Part shown: positions 37,772 through 45,733 of the stretch, in pieces | Layout of the letters: every line of letters starts with the position of its first letter | Position numbering within the stretch: the first letter of the stretch is position 1 | Source of the DNA: Flavobacterium hydrophilum | GTDB lineage: Bacteria > Bacteroidota > Bacteroidia > Flavobacteriales > Flavobacteriaceae | Assembly: GCF_003202405.1 (NCBI RefSeq) | Contig: NZ_QJHL01000008.1 | Span: forward strand, 93,407 to 157,406 | Length of the DNA: 64,000 bases | Direction of reading: 5' to 3' | Translations under genes and position numbers: made by a program | The notes under the pieces: generated by a model | The model's database searches: none | Told to the model about the DNA's origin: nothing | The model's input: the letters and a program-made list of their open reading frames with translations, nothing else

Positions 37772-38206
37772 TTATTCTTTTGTTACTTCCGTTAATATTT
37801 TTTTACTGTCAATTTCCCAGGTATTAAAACTGCCATCACCGTCCAGATCAGATGTAGCTGTTGCTCTGGCAGAAAACGAATCATTAGAAGCTTCTAAAAT
37901 TTCTATTTTATAAACTGCCTGTCCGCCTTCTTCAACTGTTTTTTCCTGTTCAAAACCAATTTCTTCTAAACTGCCTGAATATTTTGAATGCCTGTAGAAA
38001 TAACTTTTTTCCAACCCGTAAACCTGATTTAGCATGGCTTGGGCTTCAATAGCTTTTGCCTGCCCAATTACTGAAGTTTGATTTGGTAATACCATTAGCA
38101 ATAAAATACCAATGATGCACAAAACAATTAAAATTTCTGTTAAAGAGTATGCTTTAACATTTAGTTTCTTATTTAATTTATAATATTCTCTAAGCTTATT
38201 TAACAT
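37772..38206 (-). CDS. Major pseudopilin (GspG/PilE-like)
   Basis: This 144-residue protein has a class III signal: a positive leader, then A19|Y20 with the conserved Glu at mature position 5 (YSLTEILIVLCIIGILLLMV). A globular part follows, with QAMLNQVYGLEKSYFYRHSKYSG and an acidic segment TATSDLDGDGSFNTWEID, which may be a calcium-binding loop as in GspG. It is processed by the adjacent A24 peptidase and polymerises into the pseudopilus. A 73-base AT-rich gap separates it from gspF, the largest gap in the operon, so it may have extra expression signals. Confidence 0.88.
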   Translation of the reverse strand: MLNKLREYYKLNKKLNVKAYSLTEILIVLCIIGILLLMVLPNQTSVIGQAKAIEAQAMLNQVYGLEKSYFYRHSKYSGSLEEIGFEQEKTVEEGGQAVYKIEILEASNDSFSARATATSDLDGDGSFNTWEIDSKKILTEVTKE

Positions 38207-38279
38207 TTATGTGCTTTTTTCTGTGTTAAAATCTGTTAATTAATAGGTCGCAAAAATACAAATTGAATCGAAATAACTG

Positions 38280-39401
38280 CTATTTATTTATAATTTTACT
38301 TAAGTCAAACATTGGTGCATACATAGACACCATAATAACGCCAACAATTGCTCCGATTACAATAATAATCATGGGTTCCAGAATCACTCCGATCATTTTT
38401 GTCTGATGGCTTATTTCTTCATTATATTGTTCGGTTAACCTTTCAAACATAGTTTCCAGCTGATTTACCTGTTCGGCAACTTCTACCATAGAAACCATTT
38501 TATTTTCGAAAACCGTATGCTTTTTTAAGCTTTCATTTAAAGAGGCTCCTCTTGTAATATCTTCTTTTATTTGGTTAATAGCGATTTCAATCGGATAAAA
38601 ACCAATCATTTTTGCCGTTAAGGTTAGTGAATTGATTAGCGTTGTTTTTGAGGTAATCAACAAGTTCATGGCCTGACAAAACCGTGAAATGTAAATTTTC
38701 CGAATCAGGTTTCCGAAGTATGGAATTTTCAGGACCATATTTGTGGTAAACGATCTGTAGCTGTTTTTGTCTTTGAATAACATATGAATGGCAATCAAAC
38801 CGACAATAATTCCAATGACAACAGAAAAAATAAGTCCGGAATGATTTGATATTTTCAGAATAATCTGTGTGCTTTTTGGCAGTTCGCTTCCAAATTGTTT
38901 AAAGACCGAACTAAACATAGGAACTACTTTGTTCAGCATGAAATAAAGGACCAAAACGGTAACCAGCATCACAATTGTCGGATAAGTCATTACCGATATG
39001 ATTTGCCTTTTCATCTGAATTTTTCGGTTGAAATATTTTTGCAATTCCCCTAAAACTTCTTCTAATTTTCTGGTTTCCTCACCAATCTGAATACTGTAAT
39101 ATTCATAAGGTGAAAACTGGTTGGTTTCAAGCATCGATTCGTAAATACTTCTTCCCTCAACGACTTTTTCCTTGATTTGCAGAATAAGCTCTTTCTCAAA
39201 TTTATTATTAGACTGATTGCCCAGAATTTCTAATGCCTTTTTAAAATCAACTCCTGATCGCAAAAGCATTCCTAATTCTCTGTAGAAAATCTCCTTTTTT
39301 TTATCAGAAAGTTTTTTAGAAAACTGAAAAGAACCGGTTTCAATCCTGAAATCTTTTTTCTCAGCCTTTGGGGCTTTGTATGTCGTTAAATCAAAACTCA
39401 T
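38280..39401 (-). CDS. GspF/PilC-family inner-membrane platform protein
   Basis: The protein has 373 residues with two GspF domains and three membrane helices. The first repeat is FYRELGMLLRSGVDFKKALEIL and the second FCQAMNLLITSKTTLINSLTL. Family marks also include YYSIQIGEETRKLEEVLGEL, ISVMTYPTIVMLVTVLVLYFM, MVSMVEVAEQVNQLETMFERL and EPMIIIVIGAIVGVIMVSMY. It couples the ATPase to pseudopilin extraction from the membrane. Its start overlaps the preceding pseudopilin gene by 4 bases (ATGA). Confidence 0.92.
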   Translation of the reverse strand: MSFDLTTYKAPKAEKKDFRIETGSFQFSKKLSDKKKEIFYRELGMLLRSGVDFKKALEILGNQSNNKFEKELILQIKEKVVEGRSIYESMLETNQFSPYEYYSIQIGEETRKLEEVLGELQKYFNRKIQMKRQIISVMTYPTIVMLVTVLVLYFMLNKVVPMFSSVFKQFGSELPKSTQIILKISNHSGLIFSVVIGIIVGLIAIHMLFKDKNSYRSFTTNMVLKIPYFGNLIRKIYISRFCQAMNLLITSKTTLINSLTLTAKMIGFYPIEIAINQIKEDITRGASLNESLKKHTVFENKMVSMVEVAEQVNQLETMFERLTEQYNEEISHQTKMIGVILEPMIIIVIGAIVGVIMVSMYAPMFDLSKIINK

Positions 39402-39898
39402 TTTTTAATTGTTTGTAATAATTCATTAGGATATACTCTCTTATAAAATCGTAAATCCATTTCCTTTTCGTTTGATTCTATGTTTAATTTTATTTTTTGA
39501 AAAACAAATTGTTCCGATTTGCTTTTTACGGTGTCCATTATCATTCGGTTCAGTTTTATTCGGAATGTATCAATGAAAGTTTCACTGTTTCTCAGGATAT
39601 AATCGTCTGAGAACTGATACAAAACTCTTTCTCCTGCATATCCGTTAAACGCTATTTCAGTTTCATAAACCGTCATTTTTTCCTTTTCAAAAATATCTTT
39701 GTTCAAACTATAAGTTAATCTATTCAAATCATTTACTAATTGATTCTGATTTTTAAAGTCCAGCATCCTTCCGGAAACAATCGAAAAAATAACGAACAAA
39801 ATTCCCATGATAATAGCCGTTATGGCCATACCAACAACCGCTTCGATAATGGAAAAAGCGGGTACATATTTTGAATTGTCATGGGCGGATCTGAACAT
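39398..39898 (-). CDS. Minor pseudopilin (GspJ-like)
   Basis: This 166-residue protein carries a class III leader with A14|F15 and Glu at mature position 5 (FSIIEAVVGMAITAIIMGIL), then a long amphipathic helix and a beta-rich globular part (RVLYQFSDDYILRNSETFI). It overlaps the neighbouring pseudopilin gene by 20 bases and gspF by 4. Length and order fit GspJ of the pseudopilus tip, but globular similarity is too weak for a firm letter. Confidence 0.72.
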   Translation of the reverse strand: MFRSAHDNSKYVPAFSIIEAVVGMAITAIIMGILFVIFSIVSGRMLDFKNQNQLVNDLNRLTYSLNKDIFEKEKMTVYETEIAFNGYAGERVLYQFSDDYILRNSETFIDTFRIKLNRMIMDTVKSKSEQFVFQKIKLNIESNEKEMDLRFYKRVYPNELLQTIKK

Positions 39899-40223
39899 AA
39901 AAGCTTTTTTGAAACCTGAATTGTGTACTGTCTTTATAGTCGATCGAAATCTTTTTAAGTTCAGGATTGATATTTTCTTCTTCTATCAAAAGGTTTTCAT
40001 CTTCACTTTCGTTAGACAATGAATCACTTTTTAGTTGTGATAAATAAAAAAGCTCATTGACCTTATTCTGGGTGCTGTAAAATTTGGCAGAAGTTTTTGG
40101 CGTGTAAACCGAAGCAAAAATCATGACGGCAAAATACAGGCAGATCGAGATAATGGTCAGGGCAATAACCGATTCTAATATGGAGTTGGCTGCGGGTTTA
40201 TAATACTTTTTTGATAACACCAT
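39879..40223 (-). CDS. Minor pseudopilin (GspI-like)
   Basis: The start at 40223 is chosen: MVLSKKYYKP then gives a short positive leader, with A12|N13 and Glu at mature position 5 (NSILESVIALTIISICLYFA). The longer reading (from 40295) would put 24 unneeded residues in front. The mature protein is only about 100 residues and lacks a recognisable globular family. It overlaps the beta-helix protein gene by 26 bases and the GspJ-like gene by 20. It is probably a minor tip subunit. Confidence 0.7.
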   Translation of the reverse strand: MVLSKKYYKPAANSILESVIALTIISICLYFAVMIFASVYTPKTSAKFYSTQNKVNELFYLSQLKSDSLSNESEDENLLIEEENINPELKKISIDYKDSTQFRFQKSFYVQIRP

Positions 40224-41409
40224 ACGTTGTTTTTTGAGTGTTAAACAATGGAATCGAAATATAATAATCAGGACGTTTTTCAGTATTGATTTCAATATCA
40301 GTGATCAGATTTTCATAGGAAGAAGAACTGGTTTTCAGAAAAAACCGATTCGTATAAACCGAACCGTAAACATTGCTTCTGAGCATGAGTTTCCCGCTGC
40401 AGTACAAATCGCCAAACAGCAGTCCGTCTTCCTCTATTTCAATTGTATTTTTATCAATCATATCCGTTGTGCTGCCAAACAGAACAACAGCGCCGGTTAT
40501 CTGGCATCCTTTTTTTATTTTTATTTTAGATGCTTCGGTGCTTTCATTATACACGCAAATTACCGATGGATAGTTTAAGGTAACCTTTTCTTCTAATTCA
40601 ATTCCTTTGATTGCAAATGCCTGAACAGTACCTTTAAAACCTTCTTCAAAAGTTATTTTCGGGGCCATTAAAATAACATCTTCCAGAACTGCATTTTTTT
40701 TAACCCGGATAGAATCTTCAGAGCGTAAAATGAAATTACCTTTGAAGATGATATTTCCTAAAGTCGATTTTACCTGAATTTCTTTGGTGGCATTAAAAAA
40801 AGAATTGTAGTACAAGGAGTCTTTTGGTTTTTCTACTTCGGAGAGTTTTATTTTTTCAGACTTTATGCCTTGAAATATCTTTTTGAAATCAGGATTTATT
40901 TCGGGTAAAAAAGGTTCTGAAATAGTCTTTTCTCCTTTTACAACAAGCTGATTCAGATTGTTGTTGATATAAGACGTTTCAATAAAAGGACTTGGAAGCT
41001 GATTATTACCTATCAGTTTTACTTTTCCGGAATAGTAAAGTGATTTTGATAAGTTGGTCAGATAAATGGCATTTTTATCTGTATTTCGTGCGCCAACAAA
41101 ATGTACAGATGAAACCGTGTCATTTGAAACATAGGACCTGGCTAAAACCAAAGACAGCAGCCCGTATGGTTTTGTTTCGTAGCTTCCTTCGATTCCTGAG
41201 TTTTCGTCTTTTTCAATTTCTGTTGGAATAGTTTTATTGCCCAAAGCAAAATTTAAAACCGATTGATTCTGGATATAAAGTTCTTCCTGCAGGTTGTAAT
41301 ACAAATTAAGCTGACTGAACAGATTTGAAAAATACAACAGCGCTCCGCAAATAATAGAAACAATCAGGCAAATATAAATAGCGTACAACAAACTATGGGC
41401 CTTAACCAT
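40198..41409 (-). CDS. Membrane-anchored beta-helix protein in the GspK/PilX position
   Basis: The protein has 403 residues with an N-terminal helix (YAIYICLIVSIICGALLYF) but no Glu at mature position 5, as in GspK. The C-terminal half has repeated short strands with regular hydrophobics (TLGNIIFKGNFILRSEDSI, NAVLEDVILMAPKITFEEG, IKKGCQITGAVVLFGS, GLLFGDLYCSGKLMLRSNV). This is compatible with a bactofilin-like or right-handed beta-helix. I do not recognise a named family. It overlaps the YwqK-like gene by one base (TAATG) and the GspI-like gene by 26. It may cap the pseudopilus tip. Confidence 0.65.
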   Translation of the reverse strand: MVKAHSLLYAIYICLIVSIICGALLYFSNLFSQLNLYYNLQEELYIQNQSVLNFALGNKTIPTEIEKDENSGIEGSYETKPYGLLSLVLARSYVSNDTVSSVHFVGARNTDKNAIYLTNLSKSLYYSGKVKLIGNNQLPSPFIETSYINNNLNQLVVKGEKTISEPFLPEINPDFKKIFQGIKSEKIKLSEVEKPKDSLYYNSFFNATKEIQVKSTLGNIIFKGNFILRSEDSIRVKKNAVLEDVILMAPKITFEEGFKGTVQAFAIKGIELEEKVTLNYPSVICVYNESTEASKIKIKKGCQITGAVVLFGSTTDMIDKNTIEIEEDGLLFGDLYCSGKLMLRSNVYGSVYTNRFFLKTSSSSYENLITDIEINTEKRPDYYISIPLFNTQKTTYGVIKKVL

Positions 41410-42251
41410 TATTGAGGAGCTTTATCTTTCTTTTTGAAAAGATTGTTAAAGAATGTAGTGACCTTTGAATCTTTTTTAGGCTGATTTTTGGATTGTTCTT
41501 TAGCTGCCTTTTTCGCTTGCTTTTCGGCTTCTTTTTCTACTTTTTGGGCAGCAGCAGCTCTTTCTTTTTCTTTTTTGGTTCTCTCTTTTTCTAATGCTTT
41601 TTCTTCTTTTTCTTTGGCTTTATAATTTGCCAGTTTCAAAGCATCAGAAGTAGCTTCTAATTCCTTTTGTGTTTCCTTTACTTTTTCTAATTTGGCATTT
41701 TCCTTTTTGATTCGGTATTGTTCAGACTTCGTGAAAATTTCTTTTTGTTTAACGATTACACCTTTTTTATAGGTTGTGATTTCTTTGGTCTCCGTATTGG
41801 TCCATTTTCCGGTTTTAAGGTTCGAACTGAATTTTCCGTTTTCAACCAATGTACCGCCTTCATTATATCTTAAATATTTTCCGTGACGTAAGCCTTTATA
41901 ATAGGTTAGGGTAGTAGCCAACACACCATTTGGATACCAGGTTTTCCATAAACCAATTCGTAGTCCTTCTTTAAACTGCCCTTGTTCTGCCAGCTGATTG
42001 CTGTGGTACATTTTTATAAATTTGTCATGAAGCAAAACCCCGGCAAAACCGCCCTGAGCTTCGTGTATAAGACCGCCTTTGAACCAATAATAGGTTTTAT
42101 GCAGCTTAGGGTCTATTTTTTTATCAGTAGTATAAAATTCGTATCTGAAATCTTTGTCAGAGATTCTTTTTATGGTGTAAGGATCAGCAAAAGAAACTAA
42201 GGCAAAGGTTAAAAATAATAATATAAAGCGTTGAATAGTAGTTGTTCTCAA
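41409..42251 (-). CDS. YwqK/MORN-like repeat protein with charged C-terminal coiled coil
   Basis: The product has 280 residues with a signal peptide (FILLFLTFALVSFADPY). MORN/YwqK-type repeats follow: MYHSNQLAEQGQFKEGLRIGLW, WYPNGVLATTLTYYKGLRHG and RYNEGGTLVENGKFSSNLKTG. From about residue 165 to the end it is a highly charged Lys/Glu/Ala coiled coil. It is the first gene of the secretion operon. The role is unknown; repeats of this kind are found in peripheral membrane or toxin-associated proteins. It has a TAnnTTTG promoter about 55 bases upstream and overlaps the next gene by one base. Confidence 0.75.
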   Translation of the reverse strand: MRTTTIQRFILLFLTFALVSFADPYTIKRISDKDFRYEFYTTDKKIDPKLHKTYYWFKGGLIHEAQGGFAGVLLHDKFIKMYHSNQLAEQGQFKEGLRIGLWKTWYPNGVLATTLTYYKGLRHGKYLRYNEGGTLVENGKFSSNLKTGKWTNTETKEITTYKKGVIVKQKEIFTKSEQYRIKKENAKLEKVKETQKELEATSDALKLANYKAKEKEEKALEKERTKKEKERAAAAQKVEKEAEKQAKKAAKEQSKNQPKKDSKVTTFFNNLFKKKDKAPQ

Positions 42252-42306
42252 TGTACACGGGGCGTTTTTTATAGGCGAAGCAAGATAGTTTTTTTTTATT
42301 ATCCTG

Positions 42307-42314
42307 CAAAAATA
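42307..42314 (-). promoter_or_regulatory. Probable -7 box (TATTTTTG) of the secretion operon
   Basis: On the minus strand the sequence reads TATTTTTG, matching TAnnTTTG, about 55 bases before the start codon at 42251. It is the only good promoter seen for the whole 11-kb operon. Confidence 0.5.
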
Positions 42315-42501
42315 ATTTGTACGTTTGATAGGACTAATATTTTATTAACAAGATGGAAGGAAATAACTAATTTTGAAAATGAAAAAAGGTTTTTATTTCT
42401 CGTGTTTCAGTAACTTTGAAATGCCGAATATTGCTGAAAACTGCAATTTTTAAGTTTTTAAATTGCATACAAGTTCTTTTATTTATTGACATTAGCCGGG
42501 A

Positions 42502-43563
42502 TTGGATTACTATCCTTTTGGAATGGTAGTACCATCACGACATGGGAAGTCTGAATCGTATCGTTATGGGTTCCAGGGGCAGGAAAAGGATGATGAGATT
42601 AGAGGTGGTGAAGGGAATTCTCTTAACTATACCTATCGTATGCATGACCCGAGGATTGGTAGATTTTTTGCGGTGGATCCGCTAGCTAATAAATTTTCAT
42701 GGAACTCACCTTATGCTTTTAGTGAAAATAGAGTAATGGATGGTATAGAATTGGAAGGGCTTGAATTTGTTAATTTGAATAAAACACTTTTCGTTAATAG
42801 AGTAAATTATCTTAAAAATAATCCTATTGCTATAAATCAAAGATTATCTGGAACATGTGTTTTAGCCGCGGTAACATATTTATGGATTAAACATGATAGA
42901 AATGGATTTGTCGATACAATGATGAAACTTTATGACACAGGTGAAGCCAAATACAATCAATTTGTATTTCATCCTGGAGATTTACAGGATTTTGATCCAA
43001 ATGAAAGCGAGTCTTCTCATGAAAAAAAATATACTGCAGATTGGATGATTTTAAGTAGTATACAACAAACTATTAATTCTCAAACTAATCAACCTGACTA
43101 TAAAGGAAGACCTCATGAAGATACATCTAATGGCGATGGTGTTTTAAATTACTTAATGAGCAAATTTTTAGGTTTTGAATCTGTTAAGACAATTAAACCA
43201 AATACTAAGAATACCGGTGAGTTTACTTTAAAACAAATAGATAATAAATATAAGAAAGGATTTGAAATTATATTAGTACTAAGATCTTCTGCTATGAATT
43301 CATATAGTCTTAGAAAGTCTGATTTTAATGTAGAAGATAACGAATACCATGCTGTTACTTATCTTGGTGGGCTAACCTATGCTGGAACCAATCAATATGG
43401 TAGTAAAACATATACATTTAATATACAAACTTGGGGTAATCCTGTCGGAACCCTGACTTTGACTGAGGGGGGTATAGAAGCTTTACTTAGTAGTTATACA
43501 CAAGGGAAACCAAATGAAAAAAAAGATAATGAAAAACAAGGTAAAGATGATTCGTCAAAATAA
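42502..43563 (+). CDS. Orphan RHS C-terminus: RHS core plus papain-like peptidase tip (silent)
   Basis: The frame opens at TTG 42502 only because of an in-frame TAG three codons before it; the first ATG is at 42523. There is no signal peptide, no YD body and no promoter, so this is a silent C-terminal module. Residues 2-88 are the RHS core (YGFQGQEKDDE, YRMHDPRIGRFF, SPYAFSENRVMDG, ELEGLE), nearly identical to that of the large RHS gene. The tip after it has Cys in LSGTCVLAAVTYLWIK, His in EYHAVTYLGGL and Asn before Trp in FNIQTWG, in the order and spacing of a papain-like Cys-His-Asn triad. Toxin activity is inference. Confidence 0.7.
   Translation: MDYYPFGMVVPSRHGKSESYRYGFQGQEKDDEIRGGEGNSLNYTYRMHDPRIGRFFAVDPLANKFSWNSPYAFSENRVMDGIELEGLEFVNLNKTLFVNRVNYLKNNPIAINQRLSGTCVLAAVTYLWIKHDRNGFVDTMMKLYDTGEAKYNQFVFHPGDLQDFDPNESESSHEKKYTADWMILSSIQQTINSQTNQPDYKGRPHEDTSNGDGVLNYLMSKFLGFESVKTIKPNTKNTGEFTLKQIDNKYKKGFEIILVLRSSAMNSYSLRKSDFNVEDNEYHAVTYLGGLTYAGTNQYGSKTYTFNIQTWGNPVGTLTLTEGGIEALLSSYTQGKPNEKKDNEKQGKDDSSK
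42505..42765 (+). repeat. RHS-core repeat, left copy (inverted relative to 46411-46671)
   Basis: About 261 bp of DNA encode the RHS core up to ELEGLE. The first 55 residues differ from the copy in the large RHS gene at only five positions, and identical runs of about 20 bases occur. Homology begins abruptly at GATTAC (42505) and stops at the tip boundary. Confidence 0.88.
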
Positions 43564-44041
43564 TAAATTTATAAACAATTCTATTGTAATCATTTTTTCT
43601 TTGTTTATGATAAATTGTATCTATAAAAAAGAAAAAGATTTACGCGAGTTTAATCCAGAAATGACGACAAAATTAGATTTAAATAGAACTCATAGTCTTA
43701 TTTTGGAGAAATATCATAACAACAAAAGGATTTCTTCTGAAAGGATAAATTTTGAATATAAATTTAAAGTTGATACCTCGTTTTCAAAATTTAAATTAGC
43801 AAAATATAGATTTAAATTGAGCAAAAAACTTGATCTTAGTTATGATTATAAAATAGCTATTAATATAAATGATAAAAATTATTTATATTATTTCCAAAAT
43901 TTTGATTATGATACTGTACATTCAAATAAAAGCATGGGTCTTGCAATTGATTCATATATTTTAAATGGAAAAAAACGTTATTATAGAGACACAAAATTTT
44001 ATCTAGACCCAGATGACGAGGATATCTCATCTCAACGATAG
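43547..44041 (+). CDS. Putative immunity lipoprotein for the orphan RHS tip
   Basis: ATG 43547 is preferred because it lies just before the stop of the orphan RHS frame (17-base overlap). It then gives a lipoprotein signal (NSIVIIFSLFMINC, Cys near residue 22). The protein is about 164 residues, rich in Lys, Tyr and Asn, with no family I recognise. Position right behind a toxin tip, with translational coupling, is the hallmark of an immunity gene. A lipoprotein location suggests protection in the periplasm. Its last codons and stop lie inside the left arm of the recombinase-flanking inverted repeat. The sequence is more AT-rich than the neighbourhood. Confidence 0.6.
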   Translation: MIRQNNKFINNSIVIIFSLFMINCIYKKEKDLREFNPEMTTKLDLNRTHSLILEKYHNNKRISSERINFEYKFKVDTSFSKFKLAKYRFKLSKKLDLSYDYKIAININDKNYLYYFQNFDYDTVHSNKSMGLAIDSYILNGKKRYYRDTKFYLDPDDEDISSQR

Positions 44042-44120
44042 AGTGAAAATGCTTTCCGTGCCCACAACGATAAGACACAAAAGTATAAAAACTACAACCC
44101 TAAAAAGTTGTAGTTTTTTT
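44033..44120 (+). repeat. Left arm of the inverted repeat flanking the tyrosine recombinase
   Basis: This is an imperfect match (about 73 of 88 aligned positions by hand count) to the reverse complement of 45236-45325. It contains CAACGATA twice (44033-44040 and 44065-44072) and ends in a hairpin AACTACAAC/GTTGTAGTT with a T-run, which can act as a terminator. Confidence 0.8.
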
Positions 44121-44160
44121 ATTTACATCCTAGGCAATTTTAAGCTCTCACTTAAAATTG

Positions 44161-44168
44161 TATTTTTG
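44161..44168 (+). promoter_or_regulatory. Possible -7 box of the tyrosine recombinase gene
   Basis: TATTTTTG matches TAnnTTTG and lies 16 bases before the chosen ATG at 44184. No convincing -33 element precedes it. Confidence 0.35.
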
Positions 44169-44183
44169 AAAAAAAACAAAAAC

Positions 44184-45230
44184 ATGAAAAAACCGAGTCC
44201 AATTATACCCTTATTCAATCAATTCATTAAAGAAACCGAAACAGGGAAACGACTCAAAAAGAACGGAGAAAAAATAAAACCAGACTCGATTCAAAACTAT
44301 AAATATGTATTAAATAATTTAATAAGGTTTTCGAGTGAAACTAAATTTGAATTGCGTATTTGTGATGCTTCCAAGCTGGACAAACGCGAACTGACATCTG
44401 AGAAAAGTTACTGGAAAAAATTCTATCAAAAGTTTACAGAATTCTTATATAAAAAAGGTTGTCATGACAATTATGTAGGTGCCAATATCAAAGTAATTCG
44501 GGTATTTTTTAACTATCTCAAAAATGACAAGGACTTAAATACAGGCGATTTTCAGCGATTGTTTTATGTGCGCAAAGAAGAAATTGAAATTTTTGTACTC
44601 TCACCGGAACAGCTCAAATTTCTAATTCACGACAAAGAATTCGAACAAACACTTATTCCGAGTTACAAACGTATTAAGGATATTTTTGTTTTTGGCTGTA
44701 CCACTGGTTTGCGCTACTCAGATATTTTTTTGTTAACGAATAAAAACTTCGAAAAAATAGAGGGTGAATGGTATTTAAAACTGAAATCCAAGAAAACTAA
44801 AACCTTTAGCTTTATCAAATTATCTGCTTATGCCGTAACTATTTTCCAGCGTTACACAATATCAAACAATAAAGCCACTCTTTTTGGGAATACAAGCTTA
44901 TTCAATTTCAACAAAAGTTTAAAACAAATTGGGGAACTTGCCGGTTTTACAACCCCAATAGAAGTTTCCAGAGAGAAACAGGGCAAAACGCAACGCATCA
45001 CCAAAAAGACAGACACTGCTAAAAATCGATTTTGCGATAAAATGAGTTCGCATATGATGCGAAGAACTGCTATTACAACCTTATTAATTTTAGGTATGCC
45101 GGAACATTTAGTCCGCAAAATCAGCGGGCATAGTCATGCCAGTACTTCTTTTAATCGTTATGTACATTATGCACAGGCTTATATGGATAAGGAAATTGAG
45201 ATGGTTCATAGCAAGCTGGAGAGTTATTAA
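44184..45230 (+). CDS. Tyrosine recombinase (phage-integrase family)
   Basis: ATG 44184 (MKKPSPIIPLFNQFIKE) is chosen; the frame is open further upstream but that part runs through the inverted-repeat arm and is low quality. The 348-residue protein has an N-terminal SAM-like DNA-binding domain (YKYVLNNLIRFSS, FYQKFTEFLYKKG) and a catalytic domain with all residues: Arg in GCTTGLRYSDIF, Lys in LKSKKTKTFSF, HxxR in SSHMMRRTA, His in KISGHSHAST and nucleophile Tyr in FNRYVHY. This is the Bacteroidota-type recombinase common in conjugative elements and DNA inverters. It sits exactly between two inverted arms and between two toxin-tip cassettes. Confidence 0.92.
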   Translation: MKKPSPIIPLFNQFIKETETGKRLKKNGEKIKPDSIQNYKYVLNNLIRFSSETKFELRICDASKLDKRELTSEKSYWKKFYQKFTEFLYKKGCHDNYVGANIKVIRVFFNYLKNDKDLNTGDFQRLFYVRKEEIEIFVLSPEQLKFLIHDKEFEQTLIPSYKRIKDIFVFGCTTGLRYSDIFLLTNKNFEKIEGEWYLKLKSKKTKTFSFIKLSAYAVTIFQRYTISNNKATLFGNTSLFNFNKSLKQIGELAGFTTPIEVSREKQGKTQRITKKTDTAKNRFCDKMSSHMMRRTAITTLLILGMPEHLVRKISGHSHASTSFNRYVHYAQAYMDKEIEMVHSKLESY

Positions 45231-45235
45231 ATTAA

Positions 45236-45325
45236 AAAACTACAACTTTTTTAAGGTTGTAGTTTTAATACTTTGTGGCTCATTGTTGCGGGCACAGAAT
45301 GCAATTCTGCGCTATCGTTGCGTTG
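45236..45325 (-). repeat. Right arm of the inverted repeat flanking the tyrosine recombinase
   Basis: The reverse complement matches the left arm (44033-44120). It starts with the hairpin AACTACAAC/GTTGTAGTT just after the recombinase stop, then GTGGC..., a small palindrome GCACAGAAT/ATTCTGCGC (about 45292-45312), and ends with CGCTATCGTTGCGTTG. Nothing else is recognised in 45326-45412. Confidence 0.8.
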
Positions 45326-45412
45326 ATATATCTGCGCCATCTGGTTTTCTGTAAATGTATTATCAAATAATTAGCCACCAACACATCTGATACGTTATCC
45401 ATTATCTCAGAA

Positions 45413-45733
45413 TCACCAAATTTCATAGATTCGTTCAAAATTGGAATCAACAAAAAAAATCTTCATATTAGAATTTCTCTTAATTTTGACAATTCTTAAA
45501 TAATGTACTTCATTCAAGTCTCTTTCTAATTTTATTAAAAACTCATAAAAAAGATTTGAAAGATTAGTATCCTTTAACTCCAAGGTTCTTTTGTATCTAA
45601 TTTTATAAGTATTAATGACATCATTAATTGCCAGTTTATTAGTATTTAATTCTATTTCAATAGTATTAAGCTCCTGGTTATTAACAAGTCCTTTTTTCAA
45701 AAGCAATTTTTTAACCCATTTTATTTCTTCCAT
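45413..45733 (-). CDS. Putative immunity protein for the RHS ADP-ribosyltransferase tip
   Basis: The product is a 106-residue cytoplasmic protein without signal or membrane segment. It is mainly helical (KWVKKLLLKKGLVNNQELN, LFYEFLIKLERDLNEVHYL) with two predicted strands at the end (MKIFFVDSNFERIYEIW). Its ATG shares one base with the stop of the large RHS gene (TAATG), so translation is coupled. I recognise no family. Size, position and coupling make it the immunity gene for the preceding toxin. A cytoplasmic location fits a toxin that modifies a cytoplasmic target. Confidence 0.65.
   Translation of the reverse strand: MEEIKWVKKLLLKKGLVNNQELNTIEIELNTNKLAINDVINTYKIRYKRTLELKDTNLSNLFYEFLIKLERDLNEVHYLRIVKIKRNSNMKIFFVDSNFERIYEIW

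Noticed and set aside
42252..42501. Remnant of an RHS body upstream of the orphan core
   Set aside because: No YD-type coding was found in any frame before 42505; homology to the large RHS gene begins abruptly there and a TAG lies just before.
44013..44183. Longer N-terminus of the tyrosine recombinase
   Set aside because: The extra 57 residues are encoded by the inverted-repeat arm and a terminator hairpin, and the promoter-like TATTTTTG lies inside. The ATG at 44184 gives a normal N-terminal domain.
44033..45325. Integron with attC-like sites (recombinase flanked by palindromic arms)
   Set aside because: The arms are inverted copies on either side of one gene, not a cassette array. No GTTRRRY pairs in attC order were found and the protein lacks an obvious IntI-specific insertion.
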